Positions 33,439 to 42,370 are shown, counted from the stretch's first letter. The stretch is 64,000 nt of DNA from CAWAPS01 sp963783945 (GCA_963783945.1 CAWAPS010000002.1:558001-622000); one strand, 5' to 3'. Notes: a model not told the origin generated them from the sequence alone. Made by a program: numbers and translations.

Positions 33439-33452
33439 TCTAATTGCTTAGA
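33439..33452. promoter_or_regulatory. Operator-like palindrome between the amidohydrolase genes
   Basis: TCTAA-TTGC-TTAGA is a perfect 5+5 inverted repeat in the 236-base gap upstream of the first amidohydrolase gene. It has the same TAA-N4-TTA layout as the element at 3044-3057. Confidence 0.4.
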
Positions 33453-33541
33453 GATACTGAAAGATGTTCCATCTCGAGCCAGACCTCGGCGTCGCGACCC
33501 CGGAGGAGAGCGAGGCGCAGGGGCTCGAAGAGAAGGCCCTG

Positions 33542-34774
33542 TCAGGCGGTGATGACCTGGCTTGTCAGGGGGCCGATGCGGTCCACGACGGGTCTGAGGG
33601 CATCGACATCGAGGTTGTAGGCATCGACGGCGTTGCCGGCGATCATGGCCCGGACTTCCTCTTCGGGGAGGCCCTTCATGAGGTCCCGCAGACGCTCGCG
33701 GGCGTGGGGCCAGTGCGACTCCAGGTGCGGAAAATCGGAACCCCACATGAGCTTCCTGACCCCGATGGCGTACCGCAGCTCCAGCTCGGGGCGGCTCAGC
33801 AGGGTAGCGCCGAGCCAGACCTGGCGCTGGAAGTACTCGCTCGGCTTCTTCGTGAGGACCTCATGCGCGGTGGAGGCGAAGCTCGACTCGGCCACGACGC
33901 CATCCATCATGGCCAGAGCTTCGATGACCCAGGTCACCGGGGGCTGCTCGGTGAAGATGAGCCTCAGACCGGGGTTCCGCTCGAAGACGCCGCTCAGGGT
34001 GAGGAACCACAGGGGTCGGTGTACACACCAAGTGGACTCGAAGGCGTAGAGCAAGGGGCCTTCGTTGCCGCTGCCATAGTAGGGGGTGCCGGGCCCGACA
34101 TGGGTGTGCAGCGGCACGCCCAATTCCGCGCAGGCTTCCCACAGCGGGTCGTAGCGGCGGTCGTTCCAAAACGGCTCGGCGGTGTTGTAATAGAACACCG
34201 GCAGCAGAGCACCGCCGTTGATACCGTTCTCGCTGGCCCAGCGGACCTCCTCGATCGCGGCGTCGACGTCGCCGAGGGTCCCGATCATCGCAATACCCAG
34301 CAGACGTTCCGGCGCCTCGGAACAGAACTCCGCCAGCCAGCGGTTATATGCCCGGGCGCCGGCCAGCTTCAACTCGGTCGGGTACTCACTGTCCCATGGG
34401 CGGTCGAAGTCCCGTGCCAGCCCGATGAACGGCGGCGAGTTGCCTGACTGGTCATCGGGGAACAGCAGATCGACGCTGACACCGTCGATGTCGAGGGCCT
34501 CGAGCCGGCGCCGGGCGTCCCATTTGCCGACGATTCCCCACCGCACGTCGTCCTGCTCCAACCAGTGCCTCTTGAAGTCCTCCGACCACGTCACCGGCAG
34601 GCTCGGGTCTTTCTCCTTGGTCGCCAGCCACATCGGAACGTAGTGGCTTAGCCACTCGTCGAAGTCGCCCCGATACCTCGGATCCACGTATTCCCGGTAG
34701 GTTTCCGCGGGCGGCCCGACATGGCCGTCGGAAGAGACGATCAACAGACGCTCCGAGGCGCTGTCGGTGGGCAT
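33542..34774 (-). CDS. Amidohydrolase family protein (decarboxylase-like TIM barrel)
   Basis: A 410-residue homologue of the adjacent amidohydrolase. LIVSSDGHVGPP carries the N-terminal D-x-H metal motif, VPLHTHVGPGTP a barrel His, and KLMWGSDFPHLESHWPHARE the catalytic Asp region. The ATG at 34774 follows GGGGAG with nine bases spacing. The two proteins are clearly related but diverged, suggesting successive or alternative steps on similar substrates. Amidohydrolase_2 proteins of this subclass often accompany P450/Rieske catabolic clusters in Actinobacteria. Confidence 0.9.
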   Translation of the reverse strand: MPTDSASERLLIVSSDGHVGPPAETYREYVDPRYRGDFDEWLSHYVPMWLATKEKDPSLPVTWSEDFKRHWLEQDDVRWGIVGKWDARRRLEALDIDGVSVDLLFPDDQSGNSPPFIGLARDFDRPWDSEYPTELKLAGARAYNRWLAEFCSEAPERLLGIAMIGTLGDVDAAIEEVRWASENGINGGALLPVFYYNTAEPFWNDRRYDPLWEACAELGVPLHTHVGPGTPYYGSGNEGPLLYAFESTWCVHRPLWFLTLSGVFERNPGLRLIFTEQPPVTWVIEALAMMDGVVAESSFASTAHEVLTKKPSEYFQRQVWLGATLLSRPELELRYAIGVRKLMWGSDFPHLESHWPHARERLRDLMKGLPEEEVRAMIAGNAVDAYNLDVDALRPVVDRIGPLTSQVITA

Positions 34775-34822
34775 TGGCACCAACTCCCCTCCACGCTCAC
34801 CGGCGAACGCCGACGAACGACT

Positions 34823-34836
34823 GTAAACGCTTTTAC
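34823..34836. promoter_or_regulatory. Operator-like palindrome upstream of second amidohydrolase gene
   Basis: GTAAA-CGCT-TTTAC is a perfect 5+5 inverted repeat about 50 bases before the ATG at 34774. It resembles TetR or LacI-type half-site pairs and is next door to a TetR gene. Confidence 0.42.
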
Positions 34837-34972
34837 TCTACCATCGGGTCCCGAGGCATGTCCAGTACTTTGAGATTCGGGGATGGGCGTGGCCTGATCT
34901 GGGCTTACTTCGACTACGGAAACTGGTGCCGCTATTGTCGAGACTGGGCCAGCATCGGTCAGGCGAACAACG

Positions 34973-35629
34973 TCAGGTCGATGCTGCGAGGTGGTGGAGC
35001 GCCTCTGGCGATACGGGCGCGGTCAAAAACCCGACGAGGGCGTCGAGAAGGTTAGCGACATAGGTTCCGAAGGACAGTACCTTCATCCCGGAATCCAAAT
35101 GTCGTTCTCGGTCGGCGGAGGCGTGGACGGTAAAGGCCAGGGCCAGTGACACCCGTTGGGAGCGGAGGGGCTCGGGGATCTCGTGGAGTAGCTCTTTGAC
35201 CTCGCGTCGAAAGGCGTCGGTTATGGTCCGGTATTGCTCCGGGGAACGATCGAGCAGATGTCGGGACGAAGACTGCTGCAGCATTGCCACGAAGGTCAGG
35301 TAGTTGCTACCGGGTTGCTCTCCTTGCTCGAGGATCGGGAGGACGTAGCTTTCGACACAGCTGCGTAAGTCTCCAGGTCCCTGCCGGGCTCTCAGGAGCC
35401 TTTGCCGCTCGCATATCGGTGGCATGCGGTAGTCGAGAATTGCCTCCACAAGGGAGGCTTTGGATCCAAAGTGGTATTGGACGACAGAGTGATTACCGTT
35501 GCCGACTGTCGCGGCGATCTGGCGCAGTGAAACCGCGTCGAGGCCCCTGGCCGCGAATAGCCGCTCCGCCACCAGCACGACCTGTTCCTTCGTAGAAGGC
35601 TCGAGCAGCATGAGGCCGAGACTAGGCAT
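34973..35629 (-). CDS. TetR family transcriptional regulator
   Basis: A 218-residue regulator. The N-terminal helix-turn-helix is clear: QVVLVAERLFAARGLDAVSLRQIAATVGNGNHSVVQYHFGSKASLVEAIL. The C-terminal ligand-binding half is typical length and includes YLTFVAMLQQSS and VSLALAFTVHAS. Start codons at 35647 (TTG), 35629 (ATG) and 35611 (ATG) are possible; 35629 is chosen. It lies between the amidohydrolases and the divergent P450, so it probably represses one or both; the palindromes at 33439 and 34823 are candidate sites. Confidence 0.92.
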   Translation of the reverse strand: MPSLGLMLLEPSTKEQVVLVAERLFAARGLDAVSLRQIAATVGNGNHSVVQYHFGSKASLVEAILDYRMPPICERQRLLRARQGPGDLRSCVESYVLPILEQGEQPGSNYLTFVAMLQQSSSRHLLDRSPEQYRTITDAFRREVKELLHEIPEPLRSQRVSLALAFTVHASADRERHLDSGMKVLSFGTYVANLLDALVGFLTAPVSPEALHHLAAST

Positions 35630-35806
35630 CTGGACCCATTCAGTCAAGTGGCATAATATTCGGCCGATTGACTTACAGACGGAAGAGTGGCAACATGTAC
35701 GACCAAAGACGCGAGCGAAGATTTCGTGCAGCCGCGTGGAGTGGAGGCGAGTCAGAGATGAACCGACGCCTTCGCCGGATAAGGCCGTGATCCAGGAGGC
35801 CGTACT

Positions 35807-37006
35807 GTGACGTTGGCAGGTAACGAGATCTACTACGACCCATATGACTTCGAGATCGACGCCGACCCCTACCCGGTCTGGCAGCGGATGCGCAACGAGG
35901 CTCCCCTGTACTACAACGAGAAATACGATTTCTACGCGTTGAGCCGATTCGAGGACGTGGAGCGGGCATCGCTCGACTGGACAACGTACCGTTCTGGCCG
36001 GGGCTCGGTGCTGGAATTGATCAAGTCAGGTCGACCGATGCCGGCGGGTGTCATTCTCTTCGAGGATCCCCCGATCCATGATTTGCACCGCTCCTTGATG
36101 TCGCGGGTTTTCACTCCCAAGAAGATGGCCGGGATCGAACCGGAGGTCCGAGCGTTTTGCGCTCGTACTCTGGACCCGCTGGTGGGTCACAGGGGCTTCG
36201 ATTTCGTTCAGGATTTGGGCGTCTACGTGCCTATGCGCACGATCGGCTACCTGTTGGGCATCCCCGAGTCGGATCAGGAAGCTCTTCGCGACAAGATCGA
36301 CGCGGGGTTGCGGCTCGCCGAGGGCAGCCCAGGTGAAGATCGAAGAGACATGCTGGCCAACGCCGAAGAGATGTACGCCGAATACATCGATTGGCGAGCT
36401 AAGCATCCTTCGAACGACCTGATGACCGCACTCCTAACGGTCGAGTTCGAAGACGAGACCGGGGTCCGGCGCCGCCTCTCGAGGGAAGAAGTACTGACCT
36501 ACACCAACATGCTGTCCTCGGCTGGTAACGAGACAACCGCCCGGTTGATCGGCTGGACGGGCAAGCTCCTCGCCGAACACCCGCAAGCGCGTCGTCGGAT
36601 CGCCGCCGATCGGACCCTCATCCCCAACGCTGTAGAGGAAATACTGCGATACGAAGCTCCCTCTCCGATACAAGCTCGATACGTCGCCGAGGATGCCGAA
36701 CTCTACGGCAACCTGGTTCCAGAGGGGTCAGTCATGGTGCTGCTCACCGGGTCGGCCAACCGAGACGAGCGCCGCTTCCCGCACCCGGACCGCTTCGATA
36801 TCCACCGAAGCATGGGCAACCACCTCAGCTTCGGCTACAGCCTCCACTTCTGCCTGGGCGCCGCCCTGGCTCGCCTGGAAGCCAGGGTCGCCCTCGATGA
36901 GGTCCTGAACCGCTGGACCGACTGGGAAGTCGACTACCCGAACGCCGTACCGGGACGTACCTCGACCGTACGCGGCTGGGAGCGGCTCCCGGTCTTCGTC
37001 AATTGA
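35807..37006 (+). CDS. Cytochrome P450
   Basis: A 399-residue soluble P450. The I-helix is SSAGNETTARL with the usual acid-alcohol pair, ExxR is EEILR, and the heme loop is FGYSLHFCLG with Cys349. The N-terminal DPYPVWQRMRNEAPLYYNEKYDFYALSRFEDV is typical of bacterial CYP107/125-like enzymes. The GTG start has AGGAGG upstream. Divergent from the TetR gene and next to amidohydrolases. Unlike the P450s at the window start it is not part of a tandem pair. Confidence 0.94.
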   Translation: MTLAGNEIYYDPYDFEIDADPYPVWQRMRNEAPLYYNEKYDFYALSRFEDVERASLDWTTYRSGRGSVLELIKSGRPMPAGVILFEDPPIHDLHRSLMSRVFTPKKMAGIEPEVRAFCARTLDPLVGHRGFDFVQDLGVYVPMRTIGYLLGIPESDQEALRDKIDAGLRLAEGSPGEDRRDMLANAEEMYAEYIDWRAKHPSNDLMTALLTVEFEDETGVRRRLSREEVLTYTNMLSSAGNETTARLIGWTGKLLAEHPQARRRIAADRTLIPNAVEEILRYEAPSPIQARYVAEDAELYGNLVPEGSVMVLLTGSANRDERRFPHPDRFDIHRSMGNHLSFGYSLHFCLGAALARLEARVALDEVLNRWTDWEVDYPNAVPGRTSTVRGWERLPVFVN

Positions 37007-37094
37007 ACGTTTGGTTTTCGCTCTGAGAACCGGACGCTGGACTCGTCACGTGGATTTGCTCGCTTACCCTCGGTCGCCCCGAATGGGCGAACTC

Positions 37095-37490
37095 TCAGTT
37101 GCCGAAGACCGTGTTGGTCAGCGCCGTGTCAAAGTATTCCGTGTACTGGACAATTTTACCGTTCGACATTCGGAAGAAGATCGCATAGACGTTGTTGTAT
37201 TCTTCCCCCTGCTGCGTTCGTGAGCGGCCCCGGGCCTGGACGGCGACGAGGTCACCGTCCGCGACGATGGCGTCAGCCGTCAACACGACGGGCTCAGCGA
37301 ACAGTTTCAGAAAGGGCCCGAAGGAGGCCGCAATCTCGTCCTTTCCGACGAAGGTACCCGAGTACTTTGTGCGACCGATCGTCGTCATTGAGATGTCGTC
37401 CGCCATTATTTCGTAGAACCCGCTGGCGTCGCCCGCGGACCACCTAGTGAACATCTCGGTGATGATGCGGCGGTTTTCCTCGGTGCTCAT
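37095..37490 (-). CDS. SnoaL/NTF2-like protein
   Basis: A 131-residue NTF2-like fold protein: EMFTRWSAGDASGFYEIMADDISMTTIG, then YSGTFVGKDEIAASFGPF, VVLTADAIVADGDLVAVQARG and AIFFRMSNGKIVQYTEYFDTALT. This is the SnoaL-like ketosteroid isomerase/limonene epoxide hydrolase group. The YTEYFD end motif is common in these enzymes. It converges on the P450 gene and probably belongs to the same catabolic set. Confidence 0.88.
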   Translation of the reverse strand: MSTEENRRIITEMFTRWSAGDASGFYEIMADDISMTTIGRTKYSGTFVGKDEIAASFGPFLKLFAEPVVLTADAIVADGDLVAVQARGRSRTQQGEEYNNVYAIFFRMSNGKIVQYTEYFDTALTNTVFGN

Positions 37491-37667
37491 AGCGTCTCCC
37501 TAAACCCGTCGTCCCTGCCGTGAAGCGAATGATACTGATGGGATACATCGACTGCGACACGCCGGTGGCCGAGCGAGTGAGTTGGAATCGCGAGGGATGG
37601 GTATATGCCATGGTGTGAGTTGGAACGGCATGGACGCCGGAAGACCTCGAAAAGGAGGGACCACGCG

Positions 37668-37964
37668 ATGGAAACGCCAATTCCTTTGAAGACCGGCTCA
37701 GACTTGCTAGACAAGAACGGATCGAAGGTCGGAACGATCACAGATGTGTTGTTTGAGGCGACGACCCTGACACCGGAGTGGTACGACGTCAAGACTGGGG
37801 CGTTCTGGGGACATCATTTCGTTCCAGTGGAGATCGTCACCGTCGAGGAAGGACACGGCGTTGTGCCGTTTGACAAGAAAGTCGTCAAGACCGCGCCGAG
37901 CGTATCGTCACCACCATTGCCAGACGAACGGCAGTTTCTGATGAATCATTACCGAGCGGCATAA
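37668..37964 (+). CDS. PRC-barrel domain protein
   Basis: A 98-residue protein with the PRC-barrel pattern GSDLLDKNGSKVGTITDVLFEATTLTPEWYDVKTG-FWGHHFVPVEIVTVEEGHGVVPFDKKVVKTAP. Such domains in Actinobacteria are small cytosolic proteins of unclear role (photosynthetic reaction centre H-subunit and RimM relatives). The ATG at 37668 has a strong AAAGGAGG site. It seems to start a transcript that continues to the DUF1707 gene 74 bases downstream. Confidence 0.88.
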   Translation: METPIPLKTGSDLLDKNGSKVGTITDVLFEATTLTPEWYDVKTGAFWGHHFVPVEIVTVEEGHGVVPFDKKVVKTAPSVSSPPLPDERQFLMNHYRAA

Positions 37965-38037
37965 TCGGTTAATCGGACCCAGGTCCGAACGGAATCGGCG
38001 GATTCGTGTTCAGTGAGCTACATAGCGACGCCGCGGT

Positions 38038-38697
38038 GTGTCCGGCTCGTGCCCTCCTGGCGACAACGGTGTTACCTTCGCGGAGGTGGACGAGTCTCAC
38101 CGTGTCTCCAATGCAGAGCGGGAGCAGACCGTTGTCCTGCTGCGGCATCACCTGCTGGAAGGACGGTTGACGCTCGATGAGTTCTCGGAGCGAGTCGAGC
38201 TCGTTTATGGAGCCAAGGTCGGCCAGGATCTGATTCACATCCGCCAAGACCTACCCGACGTCCTCGCGGGGCGTGCTGGCTCGCGCAGGAAACCGACCCG
38301 TTTCGTGGGCGCGCTGTTGAGTCATGTCATTCGGCGCGGCCGCCTACGGCTACGAGGTTGGACTCTCGCCTTGAGTGTCCTCGCCAACATCGATCTCGAT
38401 TTGCGTGAGGCAGAAATCGACAACGCACACACGACGGTCAATGTTCTGGTTGCTTTTGGGAACGTCGACATCTACGTGCCCGAGGGCGTGAACGTTGACG
38501 TCGGCGGATTCTCCCTCTTCGGTCGCCGTCGAGAGTGGGGATCCGACACAGCCCGCACCGACGCCCCAACCGTTCAAGTTCGTACGCTGAGCTGGTTCGG
38601 GACCATCGATGTATGGCGTGTGCCACCTGATTTGCGCGGCACCTACGGCAGGATCTTCCGCAAGCTGAAAAAACGTCAGCGACGACTCCCTGCCTAA
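38038..38697 (+). CDS. DUF1707 protein with LiaF-like C-terminal domain
   Basis: A 219-residue protein. RVSNAEREQTVVLLRHHLLEGRLTLDEFSERVELVYGAK is the DUF1707 (SHOCT-like) motif. The C-terminal part, NIDLDLREAEIDNAHTTVNVLVAFGNVDIYVPEGVNVDVGGFSLFGRRRE, is a beta-helix-like LiaF/DUF2154 domain found in envelope-stress sensors. No membrane segment is obvious between them. The GTG at 38038 is uncertain; a GTG at 38086 would start just before the DUF1707 motif. Confidence 0.85.
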   Translation: MSGSCPPGDNGVTFAEVDESHRVSNAEREQTVVLLRHHLLEGRLTLDEFSERVELVYGAKVGQDLIHIRQDLPDVLAGRAGSRRKPTRFVGALLSHVIRRGRLRLRGWTLALSVLANIDLDLREAEIDNAHTTVNVLVAFGNVDIYVPEGVNVDVGGFSLFGRRREWGSDTARTDAPTVQVRTLSWFGTIDVWRVPPDLRGTYGRIFRKLKKRQRRLPA

Positions 38698-38716
38698 CTG
38701 TACAAGTGGGTGTGAG

Positions 38717-39130
38717 TTGTCAACCTCGGGCTCAGGTCGATCGTTTGGTGGGTCTCCTTCATTGTTCGTTCGAGCCCCCCTGATCGCGACCGCCGTCAAG
38801 ACTGATAACGACTCGCACCGGCTGATCGAGCGCACCGGGAAGTTCGCGGTGAACGTGCTGGGAGAGGACCAGCTCGACATCGGCAAGGCCTTCTTCCGCA
38901 GCGCCACTCTGGAGGGGGACACGATCAACGGTCACCGCTTCGAGCCGGGGCCCGAGACCGGCGCGCCCCTGCTGGTCGAACTGCCTTATTGGTTCGAGGC
39001 AAGGGTCACGGACACAGTCAACCGCGGCGACCACACGGTGTTCATAGCCGAGGTGGTCAACGCCGGCGTGAGAGACGAGAAGGCTGCGCCCATGTTGCTG
39101 CGCTCGACTGGGATGAACTACGGAGGCTGA
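38717..39130 (+). pseudogene. 5'-truncated flavin reductase-like domain
   Basis: From RAPLIATAVKTDNDSHRLIERTGKFAVNVLGEDQ onward this reads as the FMN-binding split-barrel flavin reductase domain, to EARVTDTVNRGDHTVFIAEVVNAG and a normal end. The first 20 residues do not match the family, and the usual first strand and FMN phosphate loop are missing. The only start is a TTG at 38717 with no ribosome site. It is most likely a truncated gene, although a short protein could still be made. Confidence 0.6.
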
Positions 39131-39177
39131 CTGGCGGACATCTTCTGAGTCATGGTTTTCGAGGACTCCTATGGCTA

Positions 39178-39669
39178 TCAGATCTGTAACAGGCGTTGGA
39201 AGAAGTCCCGGTAGCGCTGAAAGGCTGCTCGCAGATCGTCGGTAGACGCTTGGCCGCCGCCGGACCACTGGGCCTCTAGCTGCTGGCGCTGCTGCTGGAA
39301 CGTGGCGACCACCTCGCCCATCACGTCCGACACCAGGGACTCCGCTTCTTGCACGGCAGCTTGGGGGTCGTCGACAAAGCCGACCTGAATAGACTCCCAC
39401 CGTCGGGCGTAGCCGGAGGCGTCGCCGATGAAGGACCACCCTACGCCGCCGCCCGCCTGCTCCGCCGAACTACCAGCAGGCTCAGGCTGCGCTTGGGCCG
39501 CGATTTGTTGCGAGGCCTCGGCTGGGGCAACTCCGGCTTGGACAGCTGTGACTTCCCGATCTTCACCGGCCGCGGCGTTGTCGCGGTAACCACCCGGCCC
39601 CTGGACATCGTCTCGCTCCTCTGGCGGGGTCGGGGCGTTCTCCGCCTGTCCTGAGAGATCAGTGCTCAT
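39178..39669 (-). CDS. Hypothetical protein sharing a C-terminal domain with its neighbour
   Basis: A 163-residue protein with a disordered Ala/Gln/Glu-rich first half and a helical C-terminal domain: YARRWESIQVGFVDDPQAAVQEAESLVSDVMGEVVATFQQQRQQLEAQWSGG...YRDFFQRLLQ. The same pattern occurs in the gene upstream, which encodes the membrane-anchored version. Three bases separate the two genes, so they form an operon. Function unknown; a soluble partner or decoy of the anchored protein is possible. Confidence 0.78.
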   Translation of the reverse strand: MSTDLSGQAENAPTPPEERDDVQGPGGYRDNAAAGEDREVTAVQAGVAPAEASQQIAAQAQPEPAGSSAEQAGGGVGWSFIGDASGYARRWESIQVGFVDDPQAAVQEAESLVSDVMGEVVATFQQQRQQLEAQWSGGGQASTDDLRAAFQRYRDFFQRLLQI

Positions 39670-39672
39670 GGC

Positions 39673-40269
39673 TCATAGCCTTTCTGATGGAGTGTTCGAA
39701 TGGATTCCACGCTCGGGCGTCTCGGAACTCGGCTCGTCGAGTAACTGGGAAAAGAGCGCCCGGTAGGCTAGAAGTGCCCGACGTTGCTGCTCCGTCTCTG
39801 TCGGCCCTTGCAGGCTGGCGTCACGAACGATCCGAGCCTTGCGGTAGTTGTCAACCAGGTCAGCGTGATCGACTGAAATCAGATCTGCTTGGCGGTCGAA
39901 GTCCTCCACTGGATAACCGCTCTCGCTCATGACCCGGGTCAGCAGGCCGTCTGCTTGCACCAGCGAGTCGTCAGGGGCGTCGACGAACCGCCCCTGAATC
40001 CCCCGCCACTCCTGGGAGAATGCGTCCCGGTCCACCCGGCTCAAGGGCCGAAGCTGAAGACGTTCTCGCTCATCCATCCGGTCGCGCAGCTGCGCATCGG
40101 CTCGTTTTTCACCTCCTGTAGCGGCCACAGTGCGCTCATATTCGGGACCGAACTGCTGCTGCAGCTGCCGCCGGCCCCGCCGGCGGGTGGCCGCGCCGAC
40201 AGCCAGAACCAAACCGATAAGCACCACCACTCCTACAACCACGACGATTACGATCTCTGCGGTCGTCAC
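39673..40269 (-). CDS. Membrane-anchored hypothetical protein, paralogue of downstream gene
   Basis: A 198-residue protein that starts with a membrane helix (EIVIVVVVGVVVLIGLVLAVGA), then a basic RRRGRRQLQQQFGPEYERTVA, a pattern I have seen in uncharacterised actinobacterial proteins. The cytosolic domain has FSQEWRGIQGRFVDAPDDSLVQADGLLTRVMSESGYPVEDFDRQADLISVDH, matching the downstream gene (W-x2-IQ-x2-FVD-x-P). First gene of a two-gene operon. Function unknown. Confidence 0.8.
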   Translation of the reverse strand: MTTAEIVIVVVVGVVVLIGLVLAVGAATRRRGRRQLQQQFGPEYERTVAATGGEKRADAQLRDRMDERERLQLRPLSRVDRDAFSQEWRGIQGRFVDAPDDSLVQADGLLTRVMSESGYPVEDFDRQADLISVDHADLVDNYRKARIVRDASLQGPTETEQQRRALLAYRALFSQLLDEPSSETPERGIHSNTPSERL

Positions 40270-40346
40270 TTTGTTCCTCCCTCCTCGCGGGACAAGCAGT
40301 CGTCAGCGAAGCTCGCCGTACTTGATACCCAGGTCCATGCCCGTCT

Positions 40347-40795
40347 ATGCATGCCGCTTGCGGGCTTTCCTTCGGTACCAGCGTCGCCCGCTCGGGTGCA
40401 CCAGAAACCCGATCCCCCCAGACGACCGCCAAGCAGATCGAGCATGGCGCCGGGCCTTGCATCACTGCCTTCAACGACAAGGAGTTGGTCAGCTGCGAGG
40501 ATTTGAGTGACGGGAGCCGCTGGGGCGACTTCAGCGCCCGGGCGGTAAGCGACGGTCTACGGGCAGTGCTGGCCAGTCCAATCCCCTACGCGTCCGACGC
40601 CGTCGGAGTGGTCGCAGTCTTCTCCGCCAAGCCACACCCCTGAGCCCCGAAGGTGAGCTGGCGCTCAGGTCGTTCACTAATCTGGCGCCCTTGGCCATAG
40701 CCACCACCCTGCAAAGCGAGGGGCGGCGTGGGCAGAGCGGTGTTCGAGCCGGCGACCGCCGTAGGCTCTCGATGCCCCGGTCCGCCGTCAAGTGA
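40347..40795 (+). pseudogene. Remnant of a GAF-domain signalling protein
   Basis: IEHGAGPCITAFNDKELVSCEDLSDGSRWGDFSARAVSDGLRAVLASPIPYASDAVGVVAVFS is a good GAF domain core. The frame then ends (PHP stop at 40641-40643) while the family sequence continues in the next frame as LSPEGELALRSFTNLAPLAIATTL to a stop at 40793. The N-terminus is missing. One frameshift plus truncation indicates a dead gene, probably from a GAF-ANTAR-type regulator. Confidence 0.66.
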
Positions 40796-40891
40796 TCGGA
40801 TCGTTACGACGACCGCTCAGAACACGACATACTTGGAGCGATTGGTCGTAGCCACTACCCTTATGCCGGTTCTTTGCGGATTGGAGCGGAC

Positions 40892-42358
40892 ATGACAACT
40901 ATCGATAGACCTCAATATGAGGCGCCCAACTACAAGAGGGCTCCCCTCGAGCTTCCCGCTCTTCCTGTGCCGTATCCGATGACCCGGACCGACCGGATCC
41001 CCGCGCCGCGATACTACGATCCCGAGTTCTACGCCATGGAGAACGAGCTTCTCTGGCCGCGGGTCTGGCAGATGGCCTGTTACCTGCCAGAGATCCCCAA
41101 CCCCGGCGACTACGTCACCTACGAGATCTTGGGCAAGTCGATCATCGTGGTTCGCGTCGACGACAAGACGGTCCGGGCGTTCCACAACGCCTGCCGGCAC
41201 CGAGGCGTCGAGGTTGTCGCCGAAGGCAACGGCAACGTCTTGAATGGCGGCTTCATATGCCCCTTCCACGGCTGGTGCTACGGCCTCGACGGTGCCAACA
41301 CCTTCCTCTATCAACCCGACCTGTTCGAAGAGTCAAACCGTCGCCCCGAGGACCTCGCCCTCGTCCCCTGCCGGGTAGAAACTTGGGGCGGATGCGCCTT
41401 CATCAACCTCGACGACAACGCCCCTTCGTTGCGCGAGTACCTCGGACCCTACGCCGACTTCCACGACGTGTGGAAGGTCGAGGGATTACGGCCGGAATGG
41501 TGGGTGTCATTCCATCTCCCCACCAACTGGAAGCTCGCTATGGAAGCATTCATGGAGGGCTATCACGTGATGGAGACCCATCCCCAACTCGCTACGAATT
41601 ACGACCGGCAGATCTATCGGCCGGACACCGCGGCCACTACGACCCCGGAGTACATCGCCAAGGTATCGGGTCTTGATCTCAGCAAGCCCTTCGACAAGGA
41701 AGAGTTCGTGAAGGCCCAACTCCATTTCATGCGCGCCCTCGGCGTCGGTATGGCCGGAATGATCCACGACAAAGACATACGAGTCGCCGAAGGTCTCTCC
41801 AGCATCGACCTTCCGAGCGACCATTTCGAGGCTATGGCGACGTGGAACAAAGCCGTCCAGGACGCCATAATGGACTGGAACGAGGGTCAAGGCATCGACA
41901 TGCCCGACCTCAACTACATCTGGAACAACGGCCTGTTCGCCGGAGTGGAGTTCTGCTTCCCCCACTACTTCCTGCTCCCCTACTACTCGAGCGCGTCCTC
42001 CTACCGCATTCGCCCCCTCGGACCCGAAGAGTGCCTGTTCGAACTGTGGTCACTCACCCGCTACCCGCCCGGCCAAGAGCCCCCCGCACCCCCGCGACCG
42101 ACACCATGGGCTCCGAATGACTCACGCTGCCCACCCATTCCGACCCAGGACTATTCGAACCTGCCTCGCCAGCAGAAAGGCCTGCACGCCAAGGGCTTCG
42201 ACTACATGCGCCTGTCGAACCGGGTCGAGGGCATGATCGCCAACTACCAGCGGCTGATCGACGGTTACCTCGCCGGTCTACCCAACGAGAAGCTCATCCC
42301 AGCGATGCACAATGTTGTCGGACCATTCGATGTAGAAAGTCGCGACATCGGCATCTAA
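40892..42358 (+). CDS. Rieske non-heme iron oxygenase, alpha subunit
   Basis: A 488-residue ring-hydroxylating-type oxygenase. The Rieske cluster ligands are Cys101, His103, Cys123 and His126 (CRHRG ... CPFHGW). The catalytic domain shows NWKLAMEAFMEGYHVMETHPQ, with the two-His iron motif. The ATG at 40892 has GGAGCGG upstream. It is about 100 residues longer than the Rieske protein at 1826-2995, in keeping with dioxygenase-like large subunits with long C-termini. No beta subunit, ferredoxin or reductase gene is adjacent. The neighbouring substrate-binding lipoprotein could deliver its substrate. Confidence 0.93.
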   Translation: MTTIDRPQYEAPNYKRAPLELPALPVPYPMTRTDRIPAPRYYDPEFYAMENELLWPRVWQMACYLPEIPNPGDYVTYEILGKSIIVVRVDDKTVRAFHNACRHRGVEVVAEGNGNVLNGGFICPFHGWCYGLDGANTFLYQPDLFEESNRRPEDLALVPCRVETWGGCAFINLDDNAPSLREYLGPYADFHDVWKVEGLRPEWWVSFHLPTNWKLAMEAFMEGYHVMETHPQLATNYDRQIYRPDTAATTTPEYIAKVSGLDLSKPFDKEEFVKAQLHFMRALGVGMAGMIHDKDIRVAEGLSSIDLPSDHFEAMATWNKAVQDAIMDWNEGQGIDMPDLNYIWNNGLFAGVEFCFPHYFLLPYYSSASSYRIRPLGPEECLFELWSLTRYPPGQEPPAPPRPTPWAPNDSRCPPIPTQDYSNLPRQQKGLHAKGFDYMRLSNRVEGMIANYQRLIDGYLAGLPNEKLIPAMHNVVGPFDVESRDIGI

Positions 42359-42370
42359 GACGTCTGCTCG

